Below, piece after piece: positions 33,750-43,252 of a stretch of 43,753 nucleotides of DNA (position 1 is the stretch's first letter; each line of letters begins with the position of its first letter). Origin of the DNA: Phoronis australis (Eukaryota; Phoronida; Phoronidae); NCBI GenBank assembly GCA_002633005.1, contig NMRA01001170.1, positions 1-43,753 of the forward strand, written 5' to 3'. Position numbers and translations under genes: made by a program. Below the pieces are notes generated by a model, which was given only the letters and a program-made list of their open reading frames with translations, ran no database searches and was not told the origin of the DNA.

Positions 33750-34230
33750 GTAAATTGTCAATACGTGCTGTTATGATAATTTCCTTTTCATATCAACAAT
33801 ATAACGATCAATGAGAATCATTGCAGGTATTACTTAATCTTCTTAGGCATACATGTACACGTTTCCATTCGCTCAGATGTCCATGTTCTATGCTGGAATT
33901 GATGAAGTTATTATTAGTGACGGAAAATATATTTTCAGGACGGTGTTTCTTAGAATTGTTGTTACGATCACTCCGGTTTTCATTGTAGCCCTGGCCACTC
34001 TGCTAAGTACCGATCGTACTCTTGATGAACCTTTATGGAAACAATGTCATAGCTTTGGAAATTATCCAGGTAATATCTATGTTTCAAGTACACAACTGGT
34101 TTTCTTAAAGGTTAAAAGAGATACGAAAAAGAATCAATTAGTTCAAGGAAGTCAGGTATGCGAGTAACACACAGTTTACGCTGTTGGTTCTATTATTTGG
34201 TTTGATTTTATTGAACTAAATATGTTGCAG

Positions 34231-34415
34231 AAAAATGAAGTTGGACGTTCTTACAACATGGAGCATGAGGGCTTGAATAGATGTAAGACTAAGCTGTTGG
34301 CTGCTTCTTCGCCTGCCAAAATTACAGTTGTTACAGACCGGAACCGGAAGATAACGGATTCTTGACCACTGGAGGTCAGATGAACACTTCTTTGACATTT
34401 GGCATGTTTCAAAAG
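34231..34415 (+). pseudogene. Kolobok-type transposase exon with NEVGxSY and TDR motifs
   Basis: The acceptor ATGTTGCAG ends at 34230 and the donor AAAAG|GTGATA is at 34416. It reads KNEVGRSYNMEHEGLNRCKT, then ITVVTDRNRKI, then after a stop and frame change EHFFDIWHVSK. Kolobok-type transposases have NEV-x-SxxMExxG followed by VTDRHxxI and H-x-FDxWH blocks at this position. These blocks belong to the RNase-H-like core. The aspartates of TDR and FDIWH are present but the frame is broken. Confidence 0.7.
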
Positions 34416-34585
34416 GTGATAGACAGATTATTTATGTGTCTTATTTTCTCGGAAATTCCAACAGATACACTACATAAAATAACAGATCGTGTCATTGGCA
34501 TTGTAGGAAAGCATTGGGACAAACTCTGATTTGATCAATTTGCTGCTACTTTATACATGTATTGCAAAGTATCACTTTGTTTTAG

Positions 34586-34800
34586 GCATGAATAAAATGT
34601 TATTGGTCATCGTGAAAAAGTACCCTGAGGTAGGAAACTGGAAACCGGCGATAACCAAACATTTGTATTGGTGCGCAACCTCAAGCGATGGGAATGGAGA
34701 ATTGGCATTGGCCAAGTGAAAGAGCCTCTCCAATCATATCGCAGATATCCATGTACACGAGTATCCCCTGTTTCCAAATGTGCTCATTATGCACTTTCTT
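34586..34800 (+). pseudogene. Kolobok-type transposase exon with LYWCATSSDGN block
   Basis: The acceptor TTTGTTTTAG ends at 34585. It reads GNWKPAITKHLYWCATSSDG, NGELALAK, a stop, then KSLSNHIADIHVH and a shifted FPKCAHYA. The sequence W-x-x-x-I-x-x-H-L-W-W-C-x-x-S...L...K-W-x-S-x-x-x-H-x-x-x-x-H is the normal insertion-domain pattern of the family. The tail has one stop and one frameshift. The 3' border is unclear. Confidence 0.6.
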
Positions 34801-35447
34801 TCAGGCAGTGCAGTGTTTGCAGTCCGGTATACTTTTTGATTTGACTTACTTATTATACCACTGAGTCACTTCATTAGGAAACAACACAGCTTTCAACTGT
34901 GTGACTTCTGTGGATGTCTCTCAGTACATCACAAAGTCTTTGCAGAGTACAAGTAAAGTCTGTTTATTGCTGCCGATGCATTTCCTGACTGCTTACCCCA
35001 AAATATAATATTCGTGAAAAATGCAAATTCAGTTGTCCTCTGAAAAAAGTATTTTCATCTTAGGTGTAAAATTGGTTTCGATGCGTTCTTGGTCATTTTG
35101 GAATGATTTCTGAGCTCTGTTGTAGATGGAGGTCTGATTCATTAACTTTACTTGGTCCAGAGTGTCATTTTATGAACTTAGAATGGTCTTGAGCAATAAT
35201 TTACTGTCAATTCTGATGTGGGTAAGAGATAATTTTTGAGGTCCCAATAATTTTTTGTCAGCAGGTAGGTTCATAGCTACTTCAACCGTGTTGAAAATGG
35301 GTTAAAATTCCATTTGTTGTATAACAGTAGCTACCATAATCAGAAAATGACTGATTTTGAAACTAAGGTATCCAGCCATTGATTTGATGAAGTAAACTGT
35401 GTTTTCAGGCTAATAACCTCAAAGTGTCTGCTTTGTCCTTGTCACAG

Positions 35448-35625
35448 GATCTCGTCAATATGAGGAGCAGGTTAAAGGGTTGGAAAGCCGCCAGATGGAT
35501 AACGATGTACAAAAACTGTCCCTGTTTGGACAGACGGCATAAAAAGAGGCGTTTCATGCTTTGGTAAGTGAATTTGCTCCTAAGATGTGCCACTTCCACT
35601 ATCACACAATGAATAGCAAGTAGTA
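35448..35625 (+). pseudogene. Kolobok-type transposase C-terminal core exon
   Basis: The acceptor CTTGTCACAG ends at 35447. It reads SRQYEEQVKGLESRQMDNDV, QKLSLFGQTA, a stop, then KEAFHALVSEFAPKMCHFHY and HTMNSK. The block E-x-F-H-x-L-x-x-x-x-A-P-K-x-x-H-F-x-Y-x-x-M contains the final acidic residue and the PKR/HFSY signature near the end of the catalytic core. One in-frame stop splits it. Beyond about 35620 homology fades. Confidence 0.6.
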
Positions 35626-35639
35626 TAGTGAGGTTTAGG

Positions 35640-36190
35640 ACTCCCGTTTGGGAGGGTCTTTTGTCAAAGGTCATAAAATCCGAAAGGAAAAGGTCAAAGG
35701 ACACCTTTGATAACTGCAATTGGAAGAGTCATCATCTGCCTATCAGAGAGAAGTGTCAATGACGTCATACCTCATGACGTAATACGTTTAACTGGACCCG
35801 TTAGAGAGGCACCTCGATTTAAGGTCAAGGTCATACGTGTAACCTCTAAACCGGAAGAAAGACGACTCGACTACTTGGAAATCACGTGACTGCTGACACG
35901 TTCAGGCAGGTTAGGACGTATCACCGTTTATCGCCCAGATGTTTTGACACTAAAAAGACATTGATTACGTTGTGTCTGTAGAGTTCAACTGATCGAGAGC
36001 TAAAACCAAATAGGGATTACATTGCTAAATAAGAACAAAAGGTGGATTACCTTACTTCGCGTGTTACGTCGTTGTATTATCCCCTTGGTTCTCTCTCCTT
36101 TCTTAAGAACGCCAATTGCACCTTCTCATCTCTCAACAACAGATGTCGGGTATACCTATCGCATGTACCGGCAGTACTAAATTAACAATA
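35640..36190. other. no gene; cAMP-response-like and DR1-like motifs
   Basis: No gene is seen. TGACGTCA (35760-35767) and CATGACGTAA (35773-35782) stand close together and resemble CREB/ATF sites. GTCAAAGGTCA (35663-35673) and AGGTCAAAGGACA (35691-35703) resemble nuclear-receptor DR1 sites. There is no identifiable transcript start, so promoter function is speculative. Confidence 0.3.
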
Positions 36191-36197
36191 CCAGTAA

Positions 36198-37341
36198 CTA
36201 GAAAGATTATTGTAACGGCGTGACAATACTGGACTCTGCGCGTGTGCATTACTGGAATTATTATGGGGAGTTACTGACAGCAAGCCGTTTACCAATATGA
36301 AAAGGAATTCCTTAAAAGTTTAGGAGAAATTACGTATTAATATTTTGATGACTTTTCCACTAATTGACCTCATCCCGTGCATTATGAGCCCCGATGAGGG
36401 AATAATTGTTAACTCGATTAAAAGTGTGGTTAATTTTTAAAAATCACAGATGAATGAAATGGTCTAACTTTCAGAAGAAAAATACACCTAATGACCCCAT
36501 GGATGCACCGAATGACCTGAAAATTTAGAATTCAAACTCGATTGCATTTGGTAAACAGATATGTAATTTTGAAGTCTCTAGCTCAAAATTATAGTTTGCA
36601 CTCAATGACATTTGGCCTATTTTTTCTGATTGGTAAGGCCTATTGCAAAGTAAAGTAGGGTACATGTATTCAATTGGAATGTTGACTTACACGAGAGTGC
36701 TGAAATTGAAAATAATAAGAGATATAACATTTTGAACGTTACATGACCTTTGCACTAATTGAGCCTATCCGGTGAATTACAAGCGTCTTTAGGAGAATTA
36801 TTGCAAAGCCCATGAAAAATGTGTTTAATGCTGAGAATTACAGTTGTCTAACGGTTGACACATCATGGTACTTGCTGATTTAAAAGGTCAAATTTTCAGA
36901 AGAAAAATGCACCTAATGACCCCATGTTTGCACTAAATGACTTGAAACTTTGGATTCCGAATTGAATTAACTGTACCAATCAGAACCGTGAATTTGAAGT
37001 GTCTAGCTCAAAATTTTAGTTTGCACCTGATGACCTTTGACCTATTTAACCTGATTGGATGACCCGATTACTTAGAAAAGTAATTTTTTAAATTTATTTT
37101 TTGACTTATACTTGTGTACAGCACTTAAAAAGAATAGCTTTTAAATTAAAGAAGGAATAGCATTTTAAAAATTACATCACATTTGCACCAAATGACCTCT
37201 TCTGGTGCATTATGGAATATGAGTATATAACGAATTGAAATTTATATACTGCCTAAAAGTATATGTTAAATTGAAGAACGTACCTCTAACCATTTTGTAG
37301 TAGTGTCAAAGTTGGTCGGAAGAAGAATATGAATAAGAACT
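36198..37341 (-). mobile_element. Helitron/Helentron-like non-autonomous element, copy F
   Basis: A minus-strand copy. The 3' end CTAG is at 36198-36201, followed by a hairpin (ATTATTGTAACGGCGTGACAAT, mutated) and GGACTCTGCGCGTG. The body runs to the CCAACTTTGAC-like segment and TTCTTCTT remnant near 37320-37341 and lacks the 5' hairpin. A perfect DR1 motif (TGACCTTTGACCT) lies at 37031-37043. It is more diverged than copies A-C. Confidence 0.6.
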
Positions 37342-37489
37342 AAAACGCAATTGTGTATGCGCACTTACAATTCTGCGCGCGGTGTACGCACATACAGAAT
37401 GGAGTACAGACGCATTACGTACATTGCATAGAAGTTGCATCTTTTGTGTGAGAGAAAGATGTCCCTAGTAACTATGGAAGAGCAAGAGT

Positions 37490-38196
37490 GTCTAACAGTT
37501 GACACAGCAGAATACTTGGTGAATGAATAGGTCAACTTTTCAGAAGAAAAATGCACCTAATGACCCCATGTTTGCACTAAATGACCTGAAACCTTTGATT
37601 CCGAATTGAATAAGCTGTGCCAATCAGACCAGTTCTATGAATTTGAAGTGTCTAGCTCAAAATTTTAGTTTGCACCTAATGACCTTTTTACTTGTTTAAC
37701 CTGATTGGAAGACCCGATTACTTAGAAAAGTATTTTTTTAAATTGCCTTATTGACTTATACCTGTGTACCGAATTTGAAAAGAATAGCTTTTAAAATAAA
37801 GAAGGGGTAGCATTTTGAAAATTACACGACCTTTGCACCAAATGACCTCTTCCGGTGCATTATGGAATATGACTATATAATGGATCAAAATTTATATAAT
37901 GCCTAACATCATAATTTAAGTTCGAAAAACATACCTGCAACCACTTTGGAGTTATTAAGTGTCAAAGTTGGTCGGAAGAAGAATAAGAGTAAGAATAAAA
38001 TTGAAGAAAACCCAGGAACAACAGTACTCTGCACTTGCACGCGCAGAGTAATAAGAATAAGAATAAGAATAAAATTGAAGAAAACCCAGGAACAACAGTA
38101 CTCTGCGCTTACACGAGCAGAGTAATAAGAAGAATAAAATTGAAGAAAACCCAGGAACAACAGTACTCTGCGCTTACAACCGCAGAGTAATAAGAC
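37490..38196 (-). mobile_element. Helitron/Helentron-like element, copy G, with reiterated 5' ends
   Basis: Minus-strand, 3'-truncated copy: homology starts within the body at about 37490 and runs to the 5' end. Instead of one 5' hairpin it has three units of about 65-75 bp, with hairpins near 38025-38050, 38099-38123 and 38164-38189. Each unit is a hairpin followed by AATAAGAATAAAATTGAAG and AAACCCAGGAACAACAGTA. The array ends at CGCAGAGTAATAAG (38196). Confidence 0.6.
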
Positions 38197-38199
38197 CCT

Positions 38200-38700
38200 T
38201 TGAAATCCCTCGCATGTCGATTTCATTTCTCTGCAGTAACACTCCAGGTACTTAACAGCTAAAATGAGATTGACCGTCGTACGCCCCCCACGTAATACGT
38301 TTTTTAGCAAAGTGCGATGTAATAATCTCACATATATTAGCATGTTCGATAACATAAGTTTTCTTGCGTAAGTTTTCTTTAAGTATTTTCCTCTGTCTCG
38401 GACTAGACACGTGTCCCATCCATTAACACATTTGATTACATCAGTTTTCTTACGTGTAAAATCTCAATGTTCGCTTCACACAGGGCTGTTGGCAGGATAT
38501 TTTCATAGTCAGCTGTCTGGACTCATACCTGCGTCCAATAACAACTTATATAATCCACCGACAATTTCTCAAAATTAAATTATCACTTCACAAAGCTCTT
38601 AACAGAGCAGAAAATTAAATTATCATACCACAATTGTCTCCAGAGTATAAAATTAAAATTGTCATAACACAGTGCTATTCGAAGCACCACCAAGGCTACG
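38200..38700. other. no recognisable gene
   Basis: Non-coding stretch between oppositely oriented Helentron-like copies. The phrase AAAATTAAATTATCAT recurs with small changes near 38572, 38610 and 38650, so a weak ~40-bp tandem repeat (CACAAAGCTCT/CACAATTGTCT/CACAGTGCTAT variants) is present. Confidence 0.4.
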
Positions 38701-38703
38701 GAA

Positions 38704-39217
38704 TGGTGTAAGGCAACATGCCAATTAAATACCCTACTTTACTTCGCAATAGGCCTAACCAATCAGAAAAAATAGGTCATTGAGTGCAAACTAAAATTTT
38801 GAGCTAGAGACTTCAGAATTATGTATCTGTTTAATAAGTGCGATTGAGTATGAATTCTAAATTTTCAGGTCATTTGGTGCACCCATGGGGTCATTAGGTG
38901 CATTTTTCTTCTGAAACTTTGACCACTTCATTCATCTTGTATTCTGAAGGGCTTAAAGTAAAACATCTGTGGTTATTAGCATTAACCACACTCTTAATCG
39001 AGTTAACAATTACTCCCTCATCGGGGCTCATAATGCACCGGAAGAGGTCAATTAGTGGAAAGGTCATCAAAAACTTAATGTGTAATTTCTCCTACAATTT
39101 TAAAGAATTCCTTTTCATATTGGTAAACGGGTTGCTGTCAGTAACTTTCCATAATAATTCCAGTAATACGCACGCGCAGAGTCCGTTATTGTCACGCGGT
39201 GACAATAATCTTTCTAG
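38704..39217 (+). mobile_element. Helitron/Helentron-like element, copy D (3' part)
   Basis: A 5'-truncated + strand copy beginning inside the body (GGTGTAAGGCAACATGCC) and ending with CGCGCAGAGT, a hairpin (TTATTGTCACGCGGTGACAATAA) and CTAG at 39214-39217. Copy C begins on the next base. Confidence 0.65.
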
Positions 39218-40395
39218 TTCTTCTTGTTCTTCTTCCGACCAACTTTGAGGCTTAATAACTCCAAATTGGGTGCAGGTACGGTCTTTAAATTCAGCATATG
39301 ACTTTTGACAGTATAAGTTTTGATTGGTTATATAATCATATTCCATATTGCACCGGAAGAGGTCGTTTGATGCATAGGTCATGTAATTTTCAAAATGCTA
39401 CTCCTCCTTCAGTTTAAAAGCCATCTTTTTCAAATTCAGTGCACAGGTATAAGTCAACATGACAATTTAAAAAATTACTTTTCTAAGTAATCAGGTCATC
39501 CAATCAGGTGAAATAGGTCAAAGGTCATTAGGTGCAAACTAAAATTTTGAGCTAGACACTTCAAATTGACAGGTCTAATTGCCACAGGTAAATCAAATCA
39601 GAATCCAAAGCTTCAGGTCATTTGGTGCAAACATGGGGTCATTAGGTGCATTTTTCTTCTGAAAATTTGACCTTTTCAATCAGCAAGTATTCTGATGTGA
39701 CAACCGTTAGACAACTGTGATTCTCAGCGTTAAACACATTTTCCATGGGCTTTGCAATAATTCTCATAAAGATGCTTAAAATGCACCGGATCAGGTCAAT
39801 TAGTGCAAAGGTCATGTAACGTTCAAAATGTTATATCTCTTAGGTTTTTCAAGGAATTCTTTTCAATTTCAGCATACTGGTGTGAGTCAACATGCCAATT
39901 AAATACCCTACTTTACTTCGCAATAGGCCTAACCAGTCAGAAAAAATAGATCAAAGGTCATTGAGTGCAAACCAAAATTTTGAGCTAGAGACTTCAGAAT
40001 TACGTAACTGTTTACTAAGTGCGATTGAGTATCAATTCTAAATTTTCAGGTCATCTGGTGCACCCATGGGGTCATTAGGTGCATTTTTCTTCTGAAAGTT
40101 TGACCACTTCATTCATCTTGTATTCTGAAGTACTTAAAGTAAAACATCTGTTATTAGCATTAACCACACTTTTAATCGAGTTAACAATTACTCCCTCATT
40201 GGGGCTCATAATGCACCGGAAGAGGTCAATTAGTGGAAAGGTCATCAAAAAATTAATATGTAATTTCTCCTACAATTTTAAAGAATTAATTTTCATATTG
40301 GTAAACGGGTTGCTGTCAGTAACTTCCCATAATAATTCCAGTAAGACGCACGCGCAGAGTCCGTTATTGTCACGCCGTGACAATAATCTTTCTAG
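39218..40395 (+). mobile_element. Helitron/Helentron-like element, copy C
   Basis: An 1178-bp copy directly abutting copy D. It starts with TTCTTCTTGTTCTTCTTCCG and GACCAACTTTGAGG, so the 5' hairpin is absent. It ends with CACGCGCAGAGT (40349-40360), a near-perfect hairpin (TTATTGTCAC, GCC loop, GTGACAATAA at 40364-40386) and CTAG at 40392-40395, followed by TT. A perfect DR1 is at 39515-39527 and a one-base variant at 39948-39960. The ORFs of about 100 codons within it recur in every copy in different lengths and are not genes. Confidence 0.65.
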
Positions 40396-40463
40396 TTTTA
40401 CACCTTGTCCTTGTTGCTGGATATGGCTTTAAAGCACGATAGTAAACCAGATTTTCTCTTCAG

Positions 40464-40716
40464 GCTAGACAAAGCACTCATTCGACCAGGGCGTGTGGAT
40501 TACAAGGAACTTATAGACTACTGCTCCCCCTATCAGCTGGAACAAATGTACCTCAGGTTCTACCCCGACAACGTTGGCAGGGCCAAGGCGTTTGCGAAAA
40601 AAGTGGTGGCACATGGTGAACCAGTCAGTGCAGCGCTTGTCCAAGGGTACTTCATGATGCACAAAGAGAGTAGTCAAGAGGCTTTGGATAACTGCACTGA
40701 AATTTGGAACATGTGA
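40464..40716 (+). CDS. BCS1-type AAA ATPase, terminal exon
   Basis: The acceptor TTTTCTCTTCAG ends at 40463 and the stop is TGA at 40714-40716, giving about 83 codons. It reads LDKALIRPGRVDYKELIDYC, SPYQLEQMYLRFYP, then VSAALVQGYFMMHKESSQEA. This is the C-terminal part of BCS1, the mitochondrial inner-membrane AAA ATPase that inserts the Rieske iron-sulphur protein into complex III. LDxALIRPGRVD is its second region of homology, with the arginine finger, and VQGYFM is typical of its C-terminal helix. The usual LDP is LDK here. The exon begins two bases into the Arg codon (phase 2). No upstream exon (Walker A/B or BCS1_N) was found, so either the previous intron is longer than the Helentron cluster or this is a duplicated exon. 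Confidence 0.8.
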
Positions 40717-41170
40717 AGCGGAGTTGGTTTGGAGTTTTCGTCTGCAGGAAATCGGCATATAGGTCCATACGCATGAAGCAGCAGTTTTACAATATGTCTT
40801 TTGCCTGGACCCAGCTATGATGGTAATCCGCTCATGAATGTAAACATGGCATTGTTATTTCACGATGATCGAAATATTACACTCAGCGTAACACTCGTCG
40901 TTGACATGGCAACAAGCTTCATAAACCAATCGAATGTACTGTGTGTTGGTAAAAACTTACAGTACAATGGTTGTAGCTGCCAACTAGGCGTATGACCTTC
41001 GTTAAAACAAGTGATTCTTTGAAGAACCACAGCATTGAGATATTTGGTGAACAATGATTACTAATGCCACCTGGTTGTATATGGAGATACTTCCACCACA
41101 TACTAGGTGGCTTGGGCCCAAACTTAGGTTGCCACACAAAGTTCATTTTTATTGTGAATTCTTCTGGATT
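40717..41170. other. BCS1-like 3' flank, no feature seen
   Basis: It presumably includes the 3' UTR. I see no clear AATAAA signal. Small ORFs on both strands have no family motif. Confidence 0.35.
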
Positions 41171-41174
41171 TTAA

Positions 41175-41335
41175 AGGCGAAGGCAACCTTTTTCCATGTC
41201 ATTTTGAGCTAAAATAAGGTTGGTTGGTTATCCTAGACATATTTTTCACTTAATTACAGCTTTTCGTAATTTTATTAATTATTCGTCCGTTTTTCCGGAA
41301 GTGACGTTTTAGGAGGCAAGCGCTTCCCGCCAATT
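41175..41335 (+). repeat. Kolobok-like left terminal inverted repeat
   Basis: 161 bp from AGGCGAAGG to CCCGCCAATT. Matches the reverse complement of 43253-43413 almost throughout, including GAGCTAAAATAAGGTTGGTT and CCGGAAGTGACGTTTTAGGA. It includes GAAGTGACG, an ETS/ATF-like sequence shortly upstream of the transposase start. Confidence 0.9.
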
Positions 41336-41439
41336 TCTTTTCACATTGTCTGACTGTGAGAGCTGCCGAGTCAGTCATTGTTCTACCTCGGTTGTGTTAA
41401 GTTCCGTCGTCGTTCGCTTTCATTTACTAGTCAGTCAAC

Positions 41440-41853
41440 ATGCCACACTGTTGCTGCGTACCGGGATGTAGTAATTATCGGCTCACGCGCACTTTGGGAG
41501 TGCCTTTGCATCGCTTTCCGATGGATGACACACTTCGCCGTACTTGGCTCGTTCGTGTGAAGAACTCAGCGTTACCCGTCCACGCAACGTACAAAGCAGT
41601 GGAGAATTACCGTGTGTGTGGCAAGCACATTCTGCCGTCCGATTACGAAAGGGATTTGTACGCTGAACTCATGAAGGTCCCCGCGAAACAACGCTTGAAG
41701 AAGGATGCCATTCCGTCTGTGTTGATTCCCGGCAGTGCCCCGTCGCCACCCTCGAGAAGTGCGTATTTGAAGCGAGAAGCCTCGCATGGAGAATTACCGT
41801 GTGTGTGGCAAGCACTTTCTGCCGTCCGATTACGAAAGGGATTTTTACGCTGA
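41440..41853 (+). pseudogene. THAP-domain N-terminus of the Kolobok-like transposase
   Basis: ATG at 41440 follows the left terminal repeat by about 100 bp. The first 85 residues are a complete C2CH THAP zinc finger: Cys5 and Cys10 in CCCVPGCSNY, FPMDD and Trp36, then Cys60 and His63 in YRVCGKH, ending with LKKDAIPSVLIPG (the AVPTIF box). THAP fingers bind specific DNA, here probably the element ends. A 187-bp tandem duplication (first unit from 41601, second from 41788) repeats the second half of the finger and shifts the frame, because 187 is not a multiple of three. The copied half is open in the next frame (41786-41992). Confidence 0.85.
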
Positions 41854-41976
41854 ACTGATGAAGATCCCTGCGAAACAACGCTTGAAGAAGGATGCCATTC
41901 CGTCTGTGTTGATTCCCGGCAGTGCCCCGTCGCCACCCCCGAGAAGTGCGTTTTTGAAGCGAGAAGCCTCAAAGCT

Positions 41977-42695
41977 GTGGCCAGTACAGTGACTGGAGCC
42001 AGTGGAGGCACTTCATCTACTGTCACCCATGCCTCCGAACGTACCCCAGAGCGCGCAATTCCTGGAACCAGTAGCGATTCGCCCTGTGCTGTTTTCTCCA
42101 GCCCAGAGCCTCTAAGCAGCCCTGCAGCGACATTGAGTAGTGGGAGTGATTACAGGCCCAGTTCGACACCCAGTTCGTCGTCCAGTGAACAGATCGGTGA
42201 TCCAAACTTTGATAAGTTTATTGTGGACTTGTCTAAAGTATTAGAGCTATTTAGAAGGTGCCAGGTGTGTGGCGAGGGAGTCACACGACACGATGTAAGC
42301 AGTTTGGGTGCTCAGGTCACTATCCAGTGGGAGTGTGGCACGGGACACTCTGGCAAGTGGGACAGTTGTTCCTCTGTCCGTGGTATGCCGGAGGTCCACT
42401 TAACCATGTCCAGTGGAGTGCTCTTCACTGGAAACACGTTTCAGTCGGTGAAGACAATGATGGAGTTTGGAAAAGTCAAGTTTTTTTCGAAAACAACATT
42501 CAACAACATTCAGAATTCCTATTTAATACCAGTTGTCAATGACGCATACATGTCACAACATCTCGAGTTGGTGACGGAATTCATGGAGAAGGAGAACTTG
42601 TCACTGCTGGGTGATGGCAGGTCTGACTCACCAGGGCGGTCCGCCAAGTGTACCACACACTCTAATGGAGGAAGAGACCAAAAAGATAATTGATG
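41977..42695 (+). pseudogene. Kolobok-like transposase, linker and start of core
   Basis: An open frame of about 238 codons. It starts with a Ser/Thr/Pro-rich linker, then FRRCQVCGEGV (C-x2-C), VTIQWECGTGHSGKWDSCSS, HLTMSSGVLFTGNTFQSVKT, FFSKTTFNNIQNSYLIP, and LLGDGRSDSPGRSAKC, the first catalytic block (usual form GDGRCDSPGHSAKY). A one-base shift near 42650 moves the continuation PHTLMEEETKKIIDVEL to another frame. Sequence similarity to the family stops after it at about 42700, the likely deletion junction. The frame is shared with the first THAP ORF but not with the duplicated piece between them. Confidence 0.8.
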
Positions 42696-42713
42696 TGGAA
42701 CTCTGAACAGCAC

Positions 42714-42940
42714 AAGCATTCGATTGAGGTAGGCATAACAACGAGATGCACCAAGATGTGTCACCACGTCTGTCCTCAGTAGCCGCCTCGTTTCTGTCAA
42801 CAGCTGCCTGTGCCTGTGTGTAAGCATTCCATTGAGGTAGGCATAACAACGCACACAGTGCATTTGCACCAAGATGTGTCACCACGTCTGTCCTCAGTAG
42901 TCGCCTCGTTTCGCCCAACAGCTGCCTGTGCCTGTGCGTA
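42714..42940. repeat. tandem duplication inside the Kolobok-like element
   Basis: Two units: 42714-42821 (108 bp) and 42822-42940 (119 bp). They are nearly identical from AAGCATTC, through GAGGTAGGCATAACAACG and CACCACGTCTGTCCTCAGTA, to GCCTGTGCCTGTG. The left unit lacks 11 bases relative to the right one, which destroys the cysteine motif in its copy. The duplication therefore truncates the minus-strand ORF. Confidence 0.85.
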
Positions 42941-43081
42941 CTCTGCCTCGTTATACTCGGGCTCAAACATGTACCCACCCACTGAATGTCCGTGAAAAAA
43001 TTCCTCGTCACCACTGCTGTGAACAAGGTCAACGTTACTCACACTACTGCCACTGTGATATGGGTCACCGACTCCAGCCAT
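42797..43081 (-). CDS. P2X7-intracellular-domain-like ORF carried by the transposon
   Basis: ATG at 43081 on the minus strand, 94 codons, converging on the transposase. It reads MAGVGDPYHSGSS, an acidic stretch, GYMFEPEYNEAEYAQAQAAV, then RRGDTSWCKCTVCVVMPTSM and ECL. The FEPE motif followed by WC-x-C-x2-C-x2-MP-x4-EC is the signature I know from the zinc-coordinating cytoplasmic ballast domain of P2X7 receptors and from related stand-alone proteins in animal genomes. Family length is usually greater, and the cysteine region normally continues. Here a 108/119-bp tandem duplication cuts it off. Its function in transposition is unknown. The right terminal repeat lies upstream and may hold its promoter. 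Confidence 0.55.
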   Translation of the reverse strand: MAGVGDPYHSGSSVSNVDLVHSSGDEEFFHGHSVGGYMFEPEYNEAEYAQAQAAVGRNEATTEDRRGDTSWCKCTVCVVMPTSMECLHTGTGSC

Positions 43082-43252
43082 TTTCAGCTTACAACACACT
43101 AAACAATCCCTAAATCCAACGTAATTGAGTTCTCTACTAACGTATCTTGCCGCAGAATACTCGCCGATGGAAAGTGGTGGCGACAATTGTTGAAAAACAG
43201 CACAAAAAAAGTAGAATAGAACAGTTTCGCACGGTTAAGTCAACGCAAAACC

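Larger units (their letters stand above)
31346..35625 (+). pseudogene. intron-containing THAP/Kolobok-type transposase gene, broken
   Basis: A run of exon-like blocks on + with GT/AG borders encodes, in order, the parts of a THAP-domain Kolobok-type transposase: the N-terminal half of THAP (31346-31468), a Ser/Thr/Pro-rich linker (32736-33010), a cysteine/GDLLLSAATLFSG region (33275-33749), a possible DTKK...LVQ block (to 34155), the NEVGRSYNMEHEGLNRC/TDRNRKI block (34231-34415), a HLYWCATSSDGNGE block (34586-34800), and KEAFHALVSEFAPKMCHFHY (35448-35615). In-frame stops and frameshifts occur in at least four blocks, and I did not find the second half of THAP or the GDGRCDSPGH block. It is either an old spliced transposon or a dead domesticated copy. 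No terminal inverted repeats were found. Confidence 0.7.

Noticed and set aside
38898-39382. ORFs of about 100 codons inside the Helentron-like copies, recurring in other copies
   Set aside because: Lengths and stops vary between copies, both strands are open, and there is no domain. They reflect repeat sequence, not genes.
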